DNA of 64,000 bases from NCBI GenBank assembly GCA_023935145.1, contig CM043699.1, positions 106,095,536-106,159,535 of the forward strand, read 5' to 3'. Below the pieces are notes generated by a model that was given only the letters and a program-made list of their open reading frames with translations, did not search any database and was not told the origin of the DNA. The translations under genes were made by a program, and so were the position numbers. Below, piece by piece: positions 10,727 through 21,493 of this stretch. How positions within the stretch are numbered: the first letter of the stretch is position 1; each line of letters opens with the position of its first letter. The stretch comes from Bretschneidera sinensis (Eukaryota; Streptophyta; Magnoliopsida; Brassicales; Akaniaceae).

Positions 10727-13700
10727 ATGGGTAACTGTTGGTACCTTGATAGTGGATGCTTAAAACACATGACCTGTGATAAAAGTGTATTCAAGGAGCT
10801 AAGTCTAAGAGATGGTGGACTTGTCACCATTGAAGACAACACAAAAATAAAGATCATCGGGCATGGAAAAGTTGGTAATGATTTCTCAACCATAGATAAT
10901 GTATTACTAGTACAAGGTCTTAAGCCAAATTTACTAAGTATTAGTTAACTTTGTGATAAAGAAAACAAAATTACATTTGAATCCTCTCATTGTCTAGTTA
11001 TAGACATCAAGAGTAACAAGATTAAATTTGTTGGCCATAGACATGAAAATGTCTATATACTTGACTTGAAATCTTTGCATTCCGAAAATGAAAAATGTTT
11101 TCCTGTTGTTAGTGAAAATCCATGGCTATGACATAGAAGGCTTGGTCATGTGAACATGAACTTGCTGAAAATCATTTCAAGAAAAGATTTAGTCATTGGA
11201 CTTCCTAAAATCAATTTTGAAAAAGACAAAGTATATGATGTATGTCAAATGGGAAAACAAACTATGATTTCTTTTAAATGAAAGAATGTAGTCTCAACTA
11301 CTAGACCTTTGAAACTTTTGTATATGGACTTATTTGGTCCAATAAGTACCATTAGTCTAGGTGGCCATCAATATGCTCTTGTTATTGTTGATAACTATTC
11401 AAGATATACTTTTGTTATTTTTATTGCTTACAAGGATGAAGCTTTCAAAGGATTTGAAAACTTTTGCAAAAAGGTTCAAAATGAAAAAGGAATTTGTATT
11501 TTAAGCATTAGAAGTGAACATGGAAAAGAATTTGAAAACCAAAGTTTTTCAAAATTTTGTGATGAAAATGGAATTGATCACAACTTTTCAGCTCCTAGAA
11601 CTCCTCAACAAAATGGAGTTGTTGAGAGGAAAAATAGAGTTCTAGAAGAATTTTCAAGAACAATGCTTTGTGAAAATAATTTACCAAAATACTTTTGGGC
11701 TGAAGCGGTAAACACCTCTTACTATATCTTAAATAGAATTTTAATTAGATCTATGCTTGACAAAACTCCATATGAATTATGGAAAGGTAGAAAGCCTAAT
11801 ATCTCTTATTTTCGTACCTTTGGTTGTAAATACTTCATACTACATAACAATAAAACTAACTTGGGTAAATTTGATTCCAAGACCGATGAAGGAATATTTT
11901 TAGGATACTCAACCTCTAGTAAGGCTTATAGATTTTTCAACAAGAGAACTCTAGTGGTAGAAGAATTCGTACATGTAACTCTTGATGAAACTAACTCAAT
12001 TAGTAGTAGAGAAGATTCTTTTAATGATGATGCAGATTTTATTCCAAGAATGGAAACTCCTACTCCTATTGTTGACCCAAAGGAGAGTCCACCTCAAACA
12101 AATGGAGAGATAAAAACTCTCAAAGTAGACCAACCATTTACAAGTCGACAAGAGGATAGTCTTCCCAAAGATTGGAGGTATGTAAATTATCATCCGATTG
12201 ATCAAGTGATTGGTGATCCTTCACAAGGGGTAAGAACTCGTTCTTCTATTAGAAGTATTTGCAATTATGTAGCCTATTTGTCTCAAATAGAACCTAAGAC
12301 ATTTAATGAAGCTAAAAAGGATAATAATTGGATAATTACGATGCAAGAAGAAATAAATCAATTTGAAAGGAACAATGTATGGAATCTAGTTCCTAGACCC
12401 AAGAATCATACAATAATTGAAACTAAATGAGTATTTAGAAATAAGATGGATGAAAATGGAATAGTAACTAGAAACAAGGCTAGACTAGTTGCTAAGGGAT
12501 ATAATCAAGAAGAAGGAATAGACTTTGATGAGACCTATGCTCCTGTAGCTAGATTAGAAGCTATTCGAATGTTGTTGGCCTTTGCATGTTTTAATAAGTT
12601 TAAGTTATTTCAAATGGATGTAAAGAGTGTCTTCTTAAATGGATTTATAGATGAAGAGGTTTATGTTGAACAACCTCTTGGATTTGAAAATGCTAGTCTT
12701 CCAAATCATTTCTACAAGCTTTCTAAGGCTCTATATGGGTTGAAGCAAGCTCCAAGGGCATGGTATGAAAGACTAAGTAAATTTTTGATTGACAATAACT
12801 TTGTAAGAGGTAAGATAGACGTAACCCTCTTCACAAAAACTCACAAAAATGACACTTTGCTAGTCCAAATCTATGTTGATGATATTATATTTGGTGCTAC
12901 TAATGAATCCATGTGTCAAGAGTTTGCCAAGTGCATGCAAGGTGAATTTAAAATGAGCATGATGGGAGAGCTTACCTACTTCCTTGGACTTCAAATAAAA
13001 CAACTAAAAGAAGGCATCTTCATCAATCAATCAAAGTACACTAAGGACCTACTAAAGAGGTTCGGGATGGAAAGCTCAAAGCCACTTGGAACACCCATGA
13101 GCACCTCGACAAAGCTTGATCTTGATAAAGGAGGTAAATGTGTAGATACTAAATATTATAGAAGCATGATAGGAGCTTTGCTTTATTTGACTGTAAGTAG
13201 ACCTGATATAATGTTCAGTGTATGCATGTGTGCTAGATTTCAAGCTAATCCTAAGGAATCACATGTAGTTGCAGTAAAAAGAATCCTTAGATATCTAAAA
13301 GGAACTCAAACTATAGGATTATAGTACTCTAGAGATTCATCTTTTGAGTTTGTAGGATATTCAGATGTTGATTTTGCTGGATTTAGGTTAGATAGAAAAA
13401 GCACAAGTCGAACATGCCAATTCTTAGGTGCAATGTTAACCTCTTGGTTTTCCAAGAAACAAAACTTAGTTGCACTATCAACCACCGAGGCGGAATATAT
13501 AGCAGCTAGAAGTTGTTGCACTCAAGTATTATGGATGAAACAACAACTAGAAGACTATGGCATGATCTTTAAAATTATCCCAATTCATTGTGATAATACA
13601 ACTGCTATCAACCTAACCAAGAACCCTATTCAGCACTCTAGAACTAAACACATAAAAATTAGACATCTTTTTTTAAGAGACTATGCTAAAAAAGGTGATA

Positions 13701-13828
13701 TAAGACTAGAATTCATACCATCAGAAAATCAAATAGCTGACATTCTTACAAAACCTCTAAGTGAAGCTAGCTTCTGTAAAATTAGGCTACTAATGGGATT
13801 GTTGGACTATGATAAACTGAATATCTAA
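10727..13828 (+). pseudogene. SIRE-like pol, one frame with five stops
   Basis: A single reading frame from 10727 to the stop at 13826, broken by five in-frame stops (10946, 11129, 11279, 12428, 13322) with no frameshift. Protease has WYLDSGCLKHMT. The integrase zinc motif spans about 11130-11260. The integrase core has MDLFGP, then RSEHGKEF, where the second catalytic Asp is Glu, then NGVVERKN with the Glu kept. Reverse transcriptase has FQMDVKSVFLNG and YVDD (QIYVDDIIFG), both intact. RNase H ends with the DILTKPL motif. At least three stops look like TGG-to-TGA or TAG, one like CAA-to-TAA. This product would copy and integrate the element; it is inactive now but recently decayed. Confidence 0.9.
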
Positions 13829-13969
13829 TTGCTTTATCATTCATCATTATGCATATTTGACATCTAGTGAATGAGTATTAATCATTGTTTAATATTTCTC
13901 TCACACAAGATGGCATACAAAAACAAATTTCGTGCTAAGACTCAAAACTGAAAATTTTCTCAAAGAGTC
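13829..13969 (+). other. Short spacer between pol and dyad array
   Basis: AT-rich sequence, no open frame. The same spacer is recognisable between pol and array in the 56-61 kb copy. Confidence 0.6.
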
Positions 13970-14257
13970 TAGTCGACTGGTAAGTCTATCCCAGTCGATT
14001 GGATAGTCACTGCCTAATTTCCCAGTCGACTGGTAAGTTAATACCAGTCGACTAGTTCAACTAGACCTTGTTTGGAGCCAAAAATTTTGAAATTCAGTTA
14101 TCACCCAGTCGACTAGTAAGAATTACCCAGTCGACTGGCATCTCTCTGCCTATTCTTCCAGTTGACTAGTACCCTGACCCAGTCGACTAGTATCCAAAAT
14201 ATTCGTATTTGCAAATGGACCCAATCGACTGGTATCCTTACCCCAGTCAATTGGTAT
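13970..14257. repeat. Internal dyad array before extra ORF
   Basis: Ten more units of the LTR dyad (CCAGTCGACTGG and variants such as CTAGTCGACTGG, CCAGTTGACTAG) in the internal region between pol and the extra ORF. The last unit ends about 10 bp before a TATA box. The LTR array has the same unit, so the element places the same putative control sequence upstream of two promoters. Confidence 0.9.
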
Positions 14258-14265
14258 CGCGATTC

Positions 14266-14273
14266 TATAAATA
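14266..14273 (+). promoter_or_regulatory. Internal TATA box for extra ORF
   Basis: TATAAATA in context GATTCTATAAATAGGCACTTC. It is followed by a pyrimidine-rich leader with AAACCCTAGCTTTCTCTCTC, typical of plant gene 5' ends, and by the ORF start 212 bp downstream. The same ATTCTATAAATAG is conserved in the 59.7-kb copy on the minus strand. Confidence 0.75.
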
Positions 14274-14484
14274 GGCACTTCATTTTTTCCAGAATTTTAC
14301 GCCATTTTCAAAAACCCTAGCTTTCTCTCTCTACAAAATCTCTCCATTTTGATCCAAAAACCACCAAAACAACACCTAAACACAACGATATACTCATCCA
14401 AAACCTTATTTTCAACTTTCTACGGTTGAAATCTCCCATTTCTTCCAAAAGCCACTTTTACTCAAAAACTCAATTTCTTCCAAA

Positions 14485-15726
14485 ATGTCCGAAAGAATCC
14501 GGATAAAGACCACCGTTGGGGGACCCCATGTGCCTACAAAGCCAAGGTCTACCAAATCCATGGCTCCAAAGTCACGGGGGAAGGGTGTGGCAGGCTTATC
14601 AAGCAAGAAGCCCATAACAGAGCTTGATGTGTCACTGTTTTCTAGTCCAGCAGCGAAGGCCATGTATAATTCAGTCATTCACAACATGAAAATTATGACG
14701 GGTAGTTGTCGACTTCGACTCTATTTGTCATGGTAATTTCGATATTTTACCTGCCTTCGAGGTAATACACCTGACCCCATTAGTCAAGGTGCATGAGAAA
14801 TACTACCCACGACTGATTCACTAGTTCTATGCGAACTTGGTGAAACCAAGTCCACTGGTTCTGAGATTCAGAACCAGTGTTATGAGTGTGGAGTTTGAGG
14901 AAAACACTGACCTCTTAATAAGCATTTTGAGGATCCCTGTGGGCGGGATCTAATGGAGTTTGGATAGATGACCAAACAATTTCGATGTTAAGGAGGCTTG
15001 TCAGATAGTTAGGGGCGACCCTAACTATGTGTACAGACCCACTAAATTTCACACATGTAGTGATATGCCACTAGACTCAAAATTGTTCAACCTCATAGTG
15101 AGTTAGACCATCCACTCTAGACTAGGGAGTCAGGGGTATCTATCTAAGATAGATATAGTATTGATTTGGTGCCTTAAAACTGGGCACCACTTTAATATAT
15201 ACCCCCTGCTGCTCGCCAACATGTTAATGGCGAAGCAAGCGACTCTGGGTGTCTTCCCTACTGGATACTCATCACGCTCATACTCCAGCACTTTCGAGTG
15301 CCTCTCCCCACCTCCGAGGCTCAGGATATCAGGCCAAAGGACATCATCAATGTTTCCTCGCTGAAGAAGATGGGATGCACGGTCCGTGACGACTTCATTT
15401 ACTAAAAGGCCGGGAAGCACATATGGATCAGGGAGGATGACAGCAGTGATGATGAGGATGAGGATGCTGCTGCTGCTGCTGCTGATATGGATACAGATAC
15501 CTAAGCACCTCCCATAGGTGCCTCGAGTGCTGGTCAAGCTGGGTATGATGATCTACTTCAAGCTATCATGAGCCTCCAGCTGACCATGCAGTCCGAATTC
15601 CAGACGTTGAGCTTCTCTATTGAGCACCTACGGGATGATTTCTAGCTGCACCATGAGCACATCGAGAGTTCTCTGGCTGAGATTCGGGATCTCATTCGTG
15701 ATGGCTCGGACTCTCCCACTCCATGA
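14485..15726 (+). pseudogene. SIRE-like extra ORF, plant transposon-protein domain
   Basis: Begins MSERIRIKTTVGGPHVPTK and ends TGA at 15724, which is in the same frame as the start (413 codons). A 2-bp deletion near 14703, seen by comparison with the copy at 59481, shifts the frame to a stop at 14734, and further damage follows. Recognisable segments in the shifted frame include HEKYYPRLIH, EFEENTDLLISILRIPVGG and KTGHHFNIYPLLLANMLM. These resemble the plant 'putative plant transposon protein' domain (Transposase_32 type), recalled from family knowledge. After it come an Asp/Ala-rich linker (about 15430-15500) and a heptad-like C-terminus. In SIRE-like elements this position is often called env-like; I see no clear signal peptide or membrane segment. 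A regulatory role is inference. Confidence 0.75.
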
Positions 15727-16398
15727 GTCACCTTACTATCTCCCTTTTGATTTACTTAGTATTTTCAGTTCATAGTGTCTTAGCACGGACATACTTTATT
15801 GTATTTATACTTATGTTTCGGCTCGATGAAGCCTCATTTGTATAGTACTGGTGTATCTATCGATTATTTATGCTTAGACCTATTTCAAACACTTCTTTTA
15901 CATATATGTAATATGATTGCATGCTTTATATCTGTTTAAATTTGGATATATGCTCTATATCTGCTTCGGCATTCATGGAAACTTTCGGTTCTTTTCGGGA
16001 AGGCTTCCAGACTCCGAATAGAGCCAAATTTTTGCGTACAAGTTTGTTTATACATACTCTAGATGAATATGATAGCTAAATAGCTTATTTTTTGGGTTCT
16101 AGTCCTTTTTGTTGCTATTGTCAAAATGGGGGAGAAATATGAGAAAACGAGATAAAAATGTAAAACAGAAACCAGTGCATAGATTTAGGGGGAGCACTGT
16201 TCCAAAGAATATGGTGTATGATTCAATATAGAATATTGATTGGCTGGGTTGCATATAAATGGTAATTTACTTGTTTACAGGTTGGTTTTACTAAAAAAAA
16301 CAGAGGAAACTCTGCCCGATTTTTCGCAAAAACCTTACACTTAGTCTTTTATAACTGTTTTCTCTTATTAGTTTTGTCATCATCAAAAAGGGGGAGAT
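15727..16398 (+). other. 3' noncoding region and polypurine tract
   Basis: No open frame. It ends with a purine run (CAAAAAGGGGGAGAT, 16384-16398) directly before the 3' LTR, the primer for plus-strand DNA. A second purine run (AAAATGGGGGAGAAATATG, near 16124-16142) and AGGGGGAGCACTG (16188) could be additional or relict tracts. Confidence 0.7.
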
Positions 16399-17556
16399 TG
16401 TTGACCCTCACCTGTATTTTAATGATGACAAAACACAACTCTTATTATACTAATGATGCTATATAAGTGTATTAAGCAATAAGAGCATTCAACTAAAGAT
16501 CAAGGTGCAAGAACTCAACCTGAATCAAACATCAAGTGAAGACAGAAGAACTAGAATAGGTCCATGGTATTAAATCAAGTTGTAAGTCTCACTTGTTCAG
16601 GTAATTAGCTTGTCCAATAGCTCATTTGGAAAAACCATTTTAACATAATGTTTTTAAACAAATGCTTTTAAAGTTAAAATCTATTCAACACATGAAAACT
16701 AGGTTGTTAAAGCAACCCAGTCGACTGGGTACTTATACCAGTCTTCTGGTATAAAGGTCAGTATGTTCCCAGTCGACTGGATGCTTCATACCAGTCGACT
16801 GGTGTTTTAGTCAGAGACTTCCTAGTCAACTGTTAAGAACTACCCAGTCGACTGGTACCTTCAACAGCCTTTAAAATATGATTTTTAAAGAGGTCCCAGT
16901 TGACTGGTACTAAGACCCAGTCGATTGATAATTCGAAAAATATGACCGTTATAGCGCCGAACCTATACATTTGATGTACAAAAGCGTACCAAATTAACTC
17001 AGAACGGAAATATTTCATCAAGGCTATTTAAACCCACACTACTAAGCATTTCAAAATAGAGTATTACACATTCAAACAAGTTTTCACTCATTGATACTCA
17101 AAAAGCTTTGAAAGATAGATTGTTGAGCCATTCTTCAAGCTTTACCTAAAAAGAGAGATATTATTCAGTTGTATAAGCTTCTGCTGTTGTCTCTCTTCTA
17201 TTTTCTTTACAGTATTTGTTGTAAAGGTATTTGCTTCCGAGAGGAAGGGGTTTGCTTCCAAGAAGAAGGGATTGTAAGGTTTGTGCAACACCTGTGAAGT
17301 TACACGACTAAGTTTCTTAGTGGATTACTTCAAGGAGGTTCCTTGAAGAGAGTGGACGTAGGGTCCGAACTATTCCAATATTGTCGAACCACTATAAACT
17401 GAGTTCGTTTCCTCTATTCCTTAAACTCTTTATTTACAGCACACATTACTTGTTTATATGCTTGTTGTGTTATCTGTTTTATAAACTTGTGTTAAATCTG
17501 TAAAAAGTTTTTAAAACCCAATTCACCCACCTCTTGGGTTGAAACCTCAGTCTATG
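16399..17556 (+). repeat. SIRE-like 3' LTR
   Basis: 1158 bp, matches 7337-8590. Eight dyad units at 16717-16930 (two fewer than the left LTR) and two hairpin units at 17229-17272 (two fewer). TATTTAAA at 17025-17032. The final CA reads TG, next to the ACCAT duplication. Confidence 0.9.
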
Positions 17557-17561
17557 ACCAT

Positions 17562-18025
17562 TGAGACGTGGAGTCACCTGTAGCCAATGGACCCTCGACA
17601 CACGGTGCTACATGTCACTAATGAGTCGCTAACACGTGTCCAGTTTCTGTCTCACGACTAGAAGACATATGGAACGAGAGGGTCACACAATCGGCACATG
17701 ATCGTCTGAGCACGCGACTGAGATTTCACTACATAAACGCAGGATCACAGGAACGAAGCCATCCCTCCCACGTGGTCGGCCTTACCTCAGAAGAGTATAA
17801 AAGGCCTAAGGTATGTAGATCCGATATATTCTCTCCATTCTTCATAAATCCACTACATTAAAGACACACCCTATTTCTTTTGTGCCCTCGTATTGATAAG
17901 AGTATCCAAGCATCCTTGGAGGCCTCCCCCTCATCTCCTTCCATGAACCCTCTAGTTCACCCATCCTGCTTGTGCAGATCCTAAGGAATTGATCCCATGT
18001 CAGCAGTGGTTCTTCGGTATCAACA
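17562..18025 (+). repeat. Tat-like 5' LTR, right part
   Basis: GC-richer than its surroundings. Starts with short repeats around CCAATGGACCCTCGACAC that also occur just left of the SIRE-like element (7300-7336), so the LTR is split by that insertion. TATAAAAG at 17796-17803 is a good TATA box. It ends near CAACA at 18025, a few bases before the degenerate primer-binding site. No matching 3' LTR is visible after 38 kb. Confidence 0.65.
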
Positions 18026-18103
18026 GATTGGCAACATCCATGGGAAACCACCATCTCTCACTAATAGTAAAAACGAAGAAGTATAAAGAACTCATCTGTT
18101 GTC

Positions 18104-19700
18104 ATGCCACCCAGAAACACCATAAAAAAAGTCAGTAGAGGAGCCCTTACGGCATACTTCGCCACTATCCAGAATCGTACCCAAAGCCAACAGTCCAGGT
18201 CGGGATTCCTTATGATATCCAAGCGAGTGACCCCTAGGTCAAGCCGGCGACCTCCCATTAGAGAGCAACACCCTTGCCACTCGGGAGCAGATTCCCTTGA
18301 CCTTATAAGGGCAGCTACGGACTGTTTAACCACCCCAGTAACCCAGGCTCAATTCCAAGAACTTTTTGAATTAATAGCCGACCTGGCTGCTGAAGTCCGA
18401 AACCGGGGCCGATAACCTCGCTTCTTCCTTCTCACCAAATTCCCAGACAAACAGAATCCTCCGGCGGTGAGGATTCGATCAACAATCATTCCACTACTGA
18501 GCCTTCGCTACCCTTCGGTAGCTCCAAAGAAAGTTCCTCCTCCAAAAGCTACCCTAACCTAGACAAGTGAATCGAAGAAATGGAAGAAAAAATTGACAGA
18601 GCTCTCAAGCACCGAAACCATAGTATCTTGGATGAATTCAATGTCCAAGACCCCCATTCACACAGGATGTCCTCGAAACCCTGCTTCCACCCAACATCAG
18701 AACGCCACAAATCAAAGTGTATGACAGTTCAATAGACCCACTGGACCACTTACAACATTACAAGACAACCATGATATTACATCGACATTCCGATCTAATC
18801 ATGTGTCACGCTTTCCCCTTAATGCTTGAGAAAGCCGCTGGCAGATGGTATTTACGCTTAAAACCAAGAAGTATCGGTAACTTCAGGGAGCTCAATTACA
18901 TCTTTGCCTCTCATTTTCTCAACAGCAAGGGGCTAAAGAAAACCTCAAATAGCCTATTTAATATCGTCTAGTATCGAAGAGAGAGGCTTCGAGCCTATAT
19001 ATCCAGGTTCAACACAGTTGCATGGGAAATTCCAAACATCGACCCCAACGTCCAAATGTTAGTGTTCAAAAATGAGCTGAGATCTGGGGTCTTTAGCTCT
19101 AAATTCACTTGGTGTTTGCCTAAAGATATGAACGAGGTCCTGGTCTGGACCGAAAAGTACATACTGGCAGAGGACGATCAAGATTTTCGAAAAGAAAGGG
19201 AAGGAGAGGCAGAGAAAAAGAGGAAAGACCTCGACCCCCATAGAGGAATGGCCAAGAAGCCTCATCAAGAAAGAAGATACAAGCCCATACCCAGTTCGAC
19301 AGCTTTACCCCTCTCAATACATCCAGAACCAATGTCCTAATATAGCTTTAAAACAGGTCAGTCCTCCAATGGCCTCCTAAGCCCTCGCACCTCAGTGGGG
19401 ATAAGAGAAAGTGGTGTAGATTCCATAGGAACCACATGTATGACACTGAAGAATGCCATAGTTTAAAGCTACAAATTAAAGCCCTCATCATCTGGGGGCA
19501 CCTGAAGGAGTTCATCAGGTTACAGAGAAGAGAGGTGCCCACCCAGCAAAGAGAGGACTCCGGACACCCTCCGCTTCCACAGCATAAGCGACAGGACCTT
19601 CGAAAAAACCCCAGGCCCTGGCATGAAAGACCCAGTTAGAGAAACCAAGAGGTAGCGATAACCAGGAATATCAAAATGATTCGAGGAGGCCTTGCCGTCA
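18104..19700 (+). pseudogene. Tat-like gag, decayed
   Basis: Starts MPPRNTIKKVSRGALTAYF at 18104. The retrotransposon gag core is at 18717-19340 in broken frames (PLDHLQHYKTTMILH; GRWYLRLKPRSIGNFRELN), followed by a Lys/Glu-rich stretch. A Tat-type CX2FHX3HX4EC-like zinc motif, KWCRFHRNHMYDTEEC, is at about 19406-19455. Multiple stops and shifts. It would have formed the particle and bound RNA. Confidence 0.8.
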
Positions 19701-19779
19701 GAGGTAGCTCATGGTAGAGCAGCAAAGCATACGGCAGAATTGTGGCCTCCGTCAGCGGTCTCCACAAATGGAGGAAGTC

Positions 19780-21493
19780 AAGCCTGGTAATCTAATTCAT
19801 AGACAACAATTTGGAAGGAGTACAGATCCCGCACAACGACGAAGTGGTAGTCTCCATCTTAGTGGTTAGCCACGAAGTAAAGCGCATCTTGATAGACAAC
19901 GAGAGCTCGACGGACATCCTATTCCATGATGCATTCCAATGTATGTAACTGAAAAATGAACGGTTAGAACCGATTCCCACTCCTCTGTATGGTTTCGGTG
20001 GAACCCTAGTGTTCCCGAAAAGAAGCATAGTCCTCCCCATCACTGCAAGAACGACACCACAGACAACCACCGTCCAAACCGCTTTCCTGGTAGTCAAACA
20101 ACCGTCGTCTTATAATATAATCCTTGGCTGGCCCAACCTTAACAAACTGAAGGTCGTTGTCTATACCTACCATTTGAAGGTCAAGTTCCTCACTAACGAG
20201 GGAGTAGGAGTGGTCAGAGTGGACCAACAAAGCTCATGGTCCTGCTATCTAAACGTTATCAAGGAAAGAAAAAAGGCCAAAACCCTACCCTTCGAGGTAG
20301 ATGATCTCAGGGACGAAGTAAAGAGTTTAAGAGGATGACCCATGGAGGAGCTAACTTTGGTTCCCCTCGGTGATGATCATTTTCGAACGGTTTAGCTTAG
20401 ATCCTGTCTCCTGAAAAGCTACAGGAGTGCATTCCTCTCCCTCCTCAAGAAAAACCAAGACTTATTCGCCTGGTCTACATCTGACATGCCCAGAATCGAC
20501 CCCAAAACTATTAAACACCGTTTGAATGTAGACCCGAAACATAAGCTAGTCATTCAGAAGAAAAGAATATTTGCCCCAAAATGACAGATTTCCATTAAGA
20601 CAAAGGTGGACAAGTTGTTTGAGGTTGGCTTCATCCGAGAAGTAAAATATCCCGATTAGGTGTCCAATATGGTAATGGTCAGAAAGGCCAATAGCAAGTT
20701 GCGGACTTGCATCGACTTCACCAATCTGAACAAGGCCTGCCCAAAGGACAATTTCCCCTACCACGGATCGACCAACTAGTGGACGTTACCTCGGGGCATG
20801 AACTCCTCATCTTCATGGATACATATTCTGGATACAATCAGATCCTTATGCACGAACTCGACCAAGACAAGACCGGTTTTGTTATCAGTTAGGGACTGTA
20901 CTGCTACAAGGTTAGGCCCTTTGGGCTCAAAAACACCGGTGCAACTTATCAAAGGCTAGTAAACAAGATCTTCAGAGAGCAGATTGGGCGGAATATGGAA
21001 GTCTACGTGGATAACATGTTGGTCAAGAGCACCGAAGCATGAAACCACGACTCTGACTTGGAAAAGGCATTCGGAGTGTTGCGCATACACAAGATGAGGT
21101 TAAACCCAGCGAAGTGCATGTTCGGAATGACCAGAGGAAAATTCTTGGGCATCATGGTTACTCAAAGAGGGATAGAAGCCAACTTAGAGAAAATAAGAGC
21201 CATCCTCAATATGGCCCCCCTAAGACCATCAAGGAAGTGTAACGGCTCACCAGACGAATAGCAGCCCTGAACTGCTTCATGTCAAAATCCGCGAAAATGT
21301 GCCTCCCTTTTTTCAAAGCAATCAGGAAGGTAAGGGATTTTACCTGGACAGAAGACTGTCAGCAAGCATTCGAGGAGCTGAAAAAGTACCTGAGCTCACC
21401 CCCGTTCTTGACTAAACCTCTCCCTGGTGAAGAACTGTTCCTGTACCTATCGGTTGGGAAAATGTCATAGCTTTCATCCTGATCTAAGAAAAT
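19780..21493 (+). pseudogene. Tat-like protease, RT and start of RNase H
   Basis: Protease around 19830-20170 has IDNESSTDILF where D-S/T-G-S-S is expected, so the active-site loop is changed. Reverse transcriptase runs from about 20540 to 21260, with KLRTCIDFTNLNKACPKD, then FMDTYSGYNQI and PFGLKNTGATYQRLVN. Its catalytic box is YVDN instead of YVDD. The RNase H segment begins about 21290 (FTWTEDCQQAFEELK) and stops at the inserted element; it continues at 32807. Several in-frame stops. Confidence 0.85.

Larger units (their letters stand above)
7337..17556 (+). mobile_element. SIRE/Maximus-like Copia element with extra ORF after pol
   Basis: Complete 10.2-kb element: LTR 7337-8590, primer-binding site 8593-8604 (TGGTATCAGAGC), gag, pol in PR-INT-RT-RH order, a 2.6-kb region with an extra ORF, polypurine tract at 16384-16398 and LTR 16399-17556. 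The target duplication ACCAT lies at 7332-7336 and 17557-17561. The long LTRs, long gag with charged C-terminal region and the ORF between pol and 3' LTR fit the SIRE/Maximus clade; the clade is from family knowledge, not a search. Pol has nonsense codons but no frameshift. It is inserted within U3-like sequence of the Tat-like element. Confidence 0.92.
17562..21493 (+). mobile_element. Tat-like Ty3/Gypsy element, 5' part
   Basis: Left part of a Gypsy element: end of the 5' LTR (to about 18025), primer-binding site-like TGGCAACATCCATGGGAA (18029), gag, protease, reverse transcriptase and the start of RNase H. It is interrupted by another Gypsy element at 21494 and resumes at 32807 with the same RNase H. 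A second, archaeal-type RNase H and the antisense ORF in the right part place it in the Tat group by known lineage features. Heavily mutated. Confidence 0.88.
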
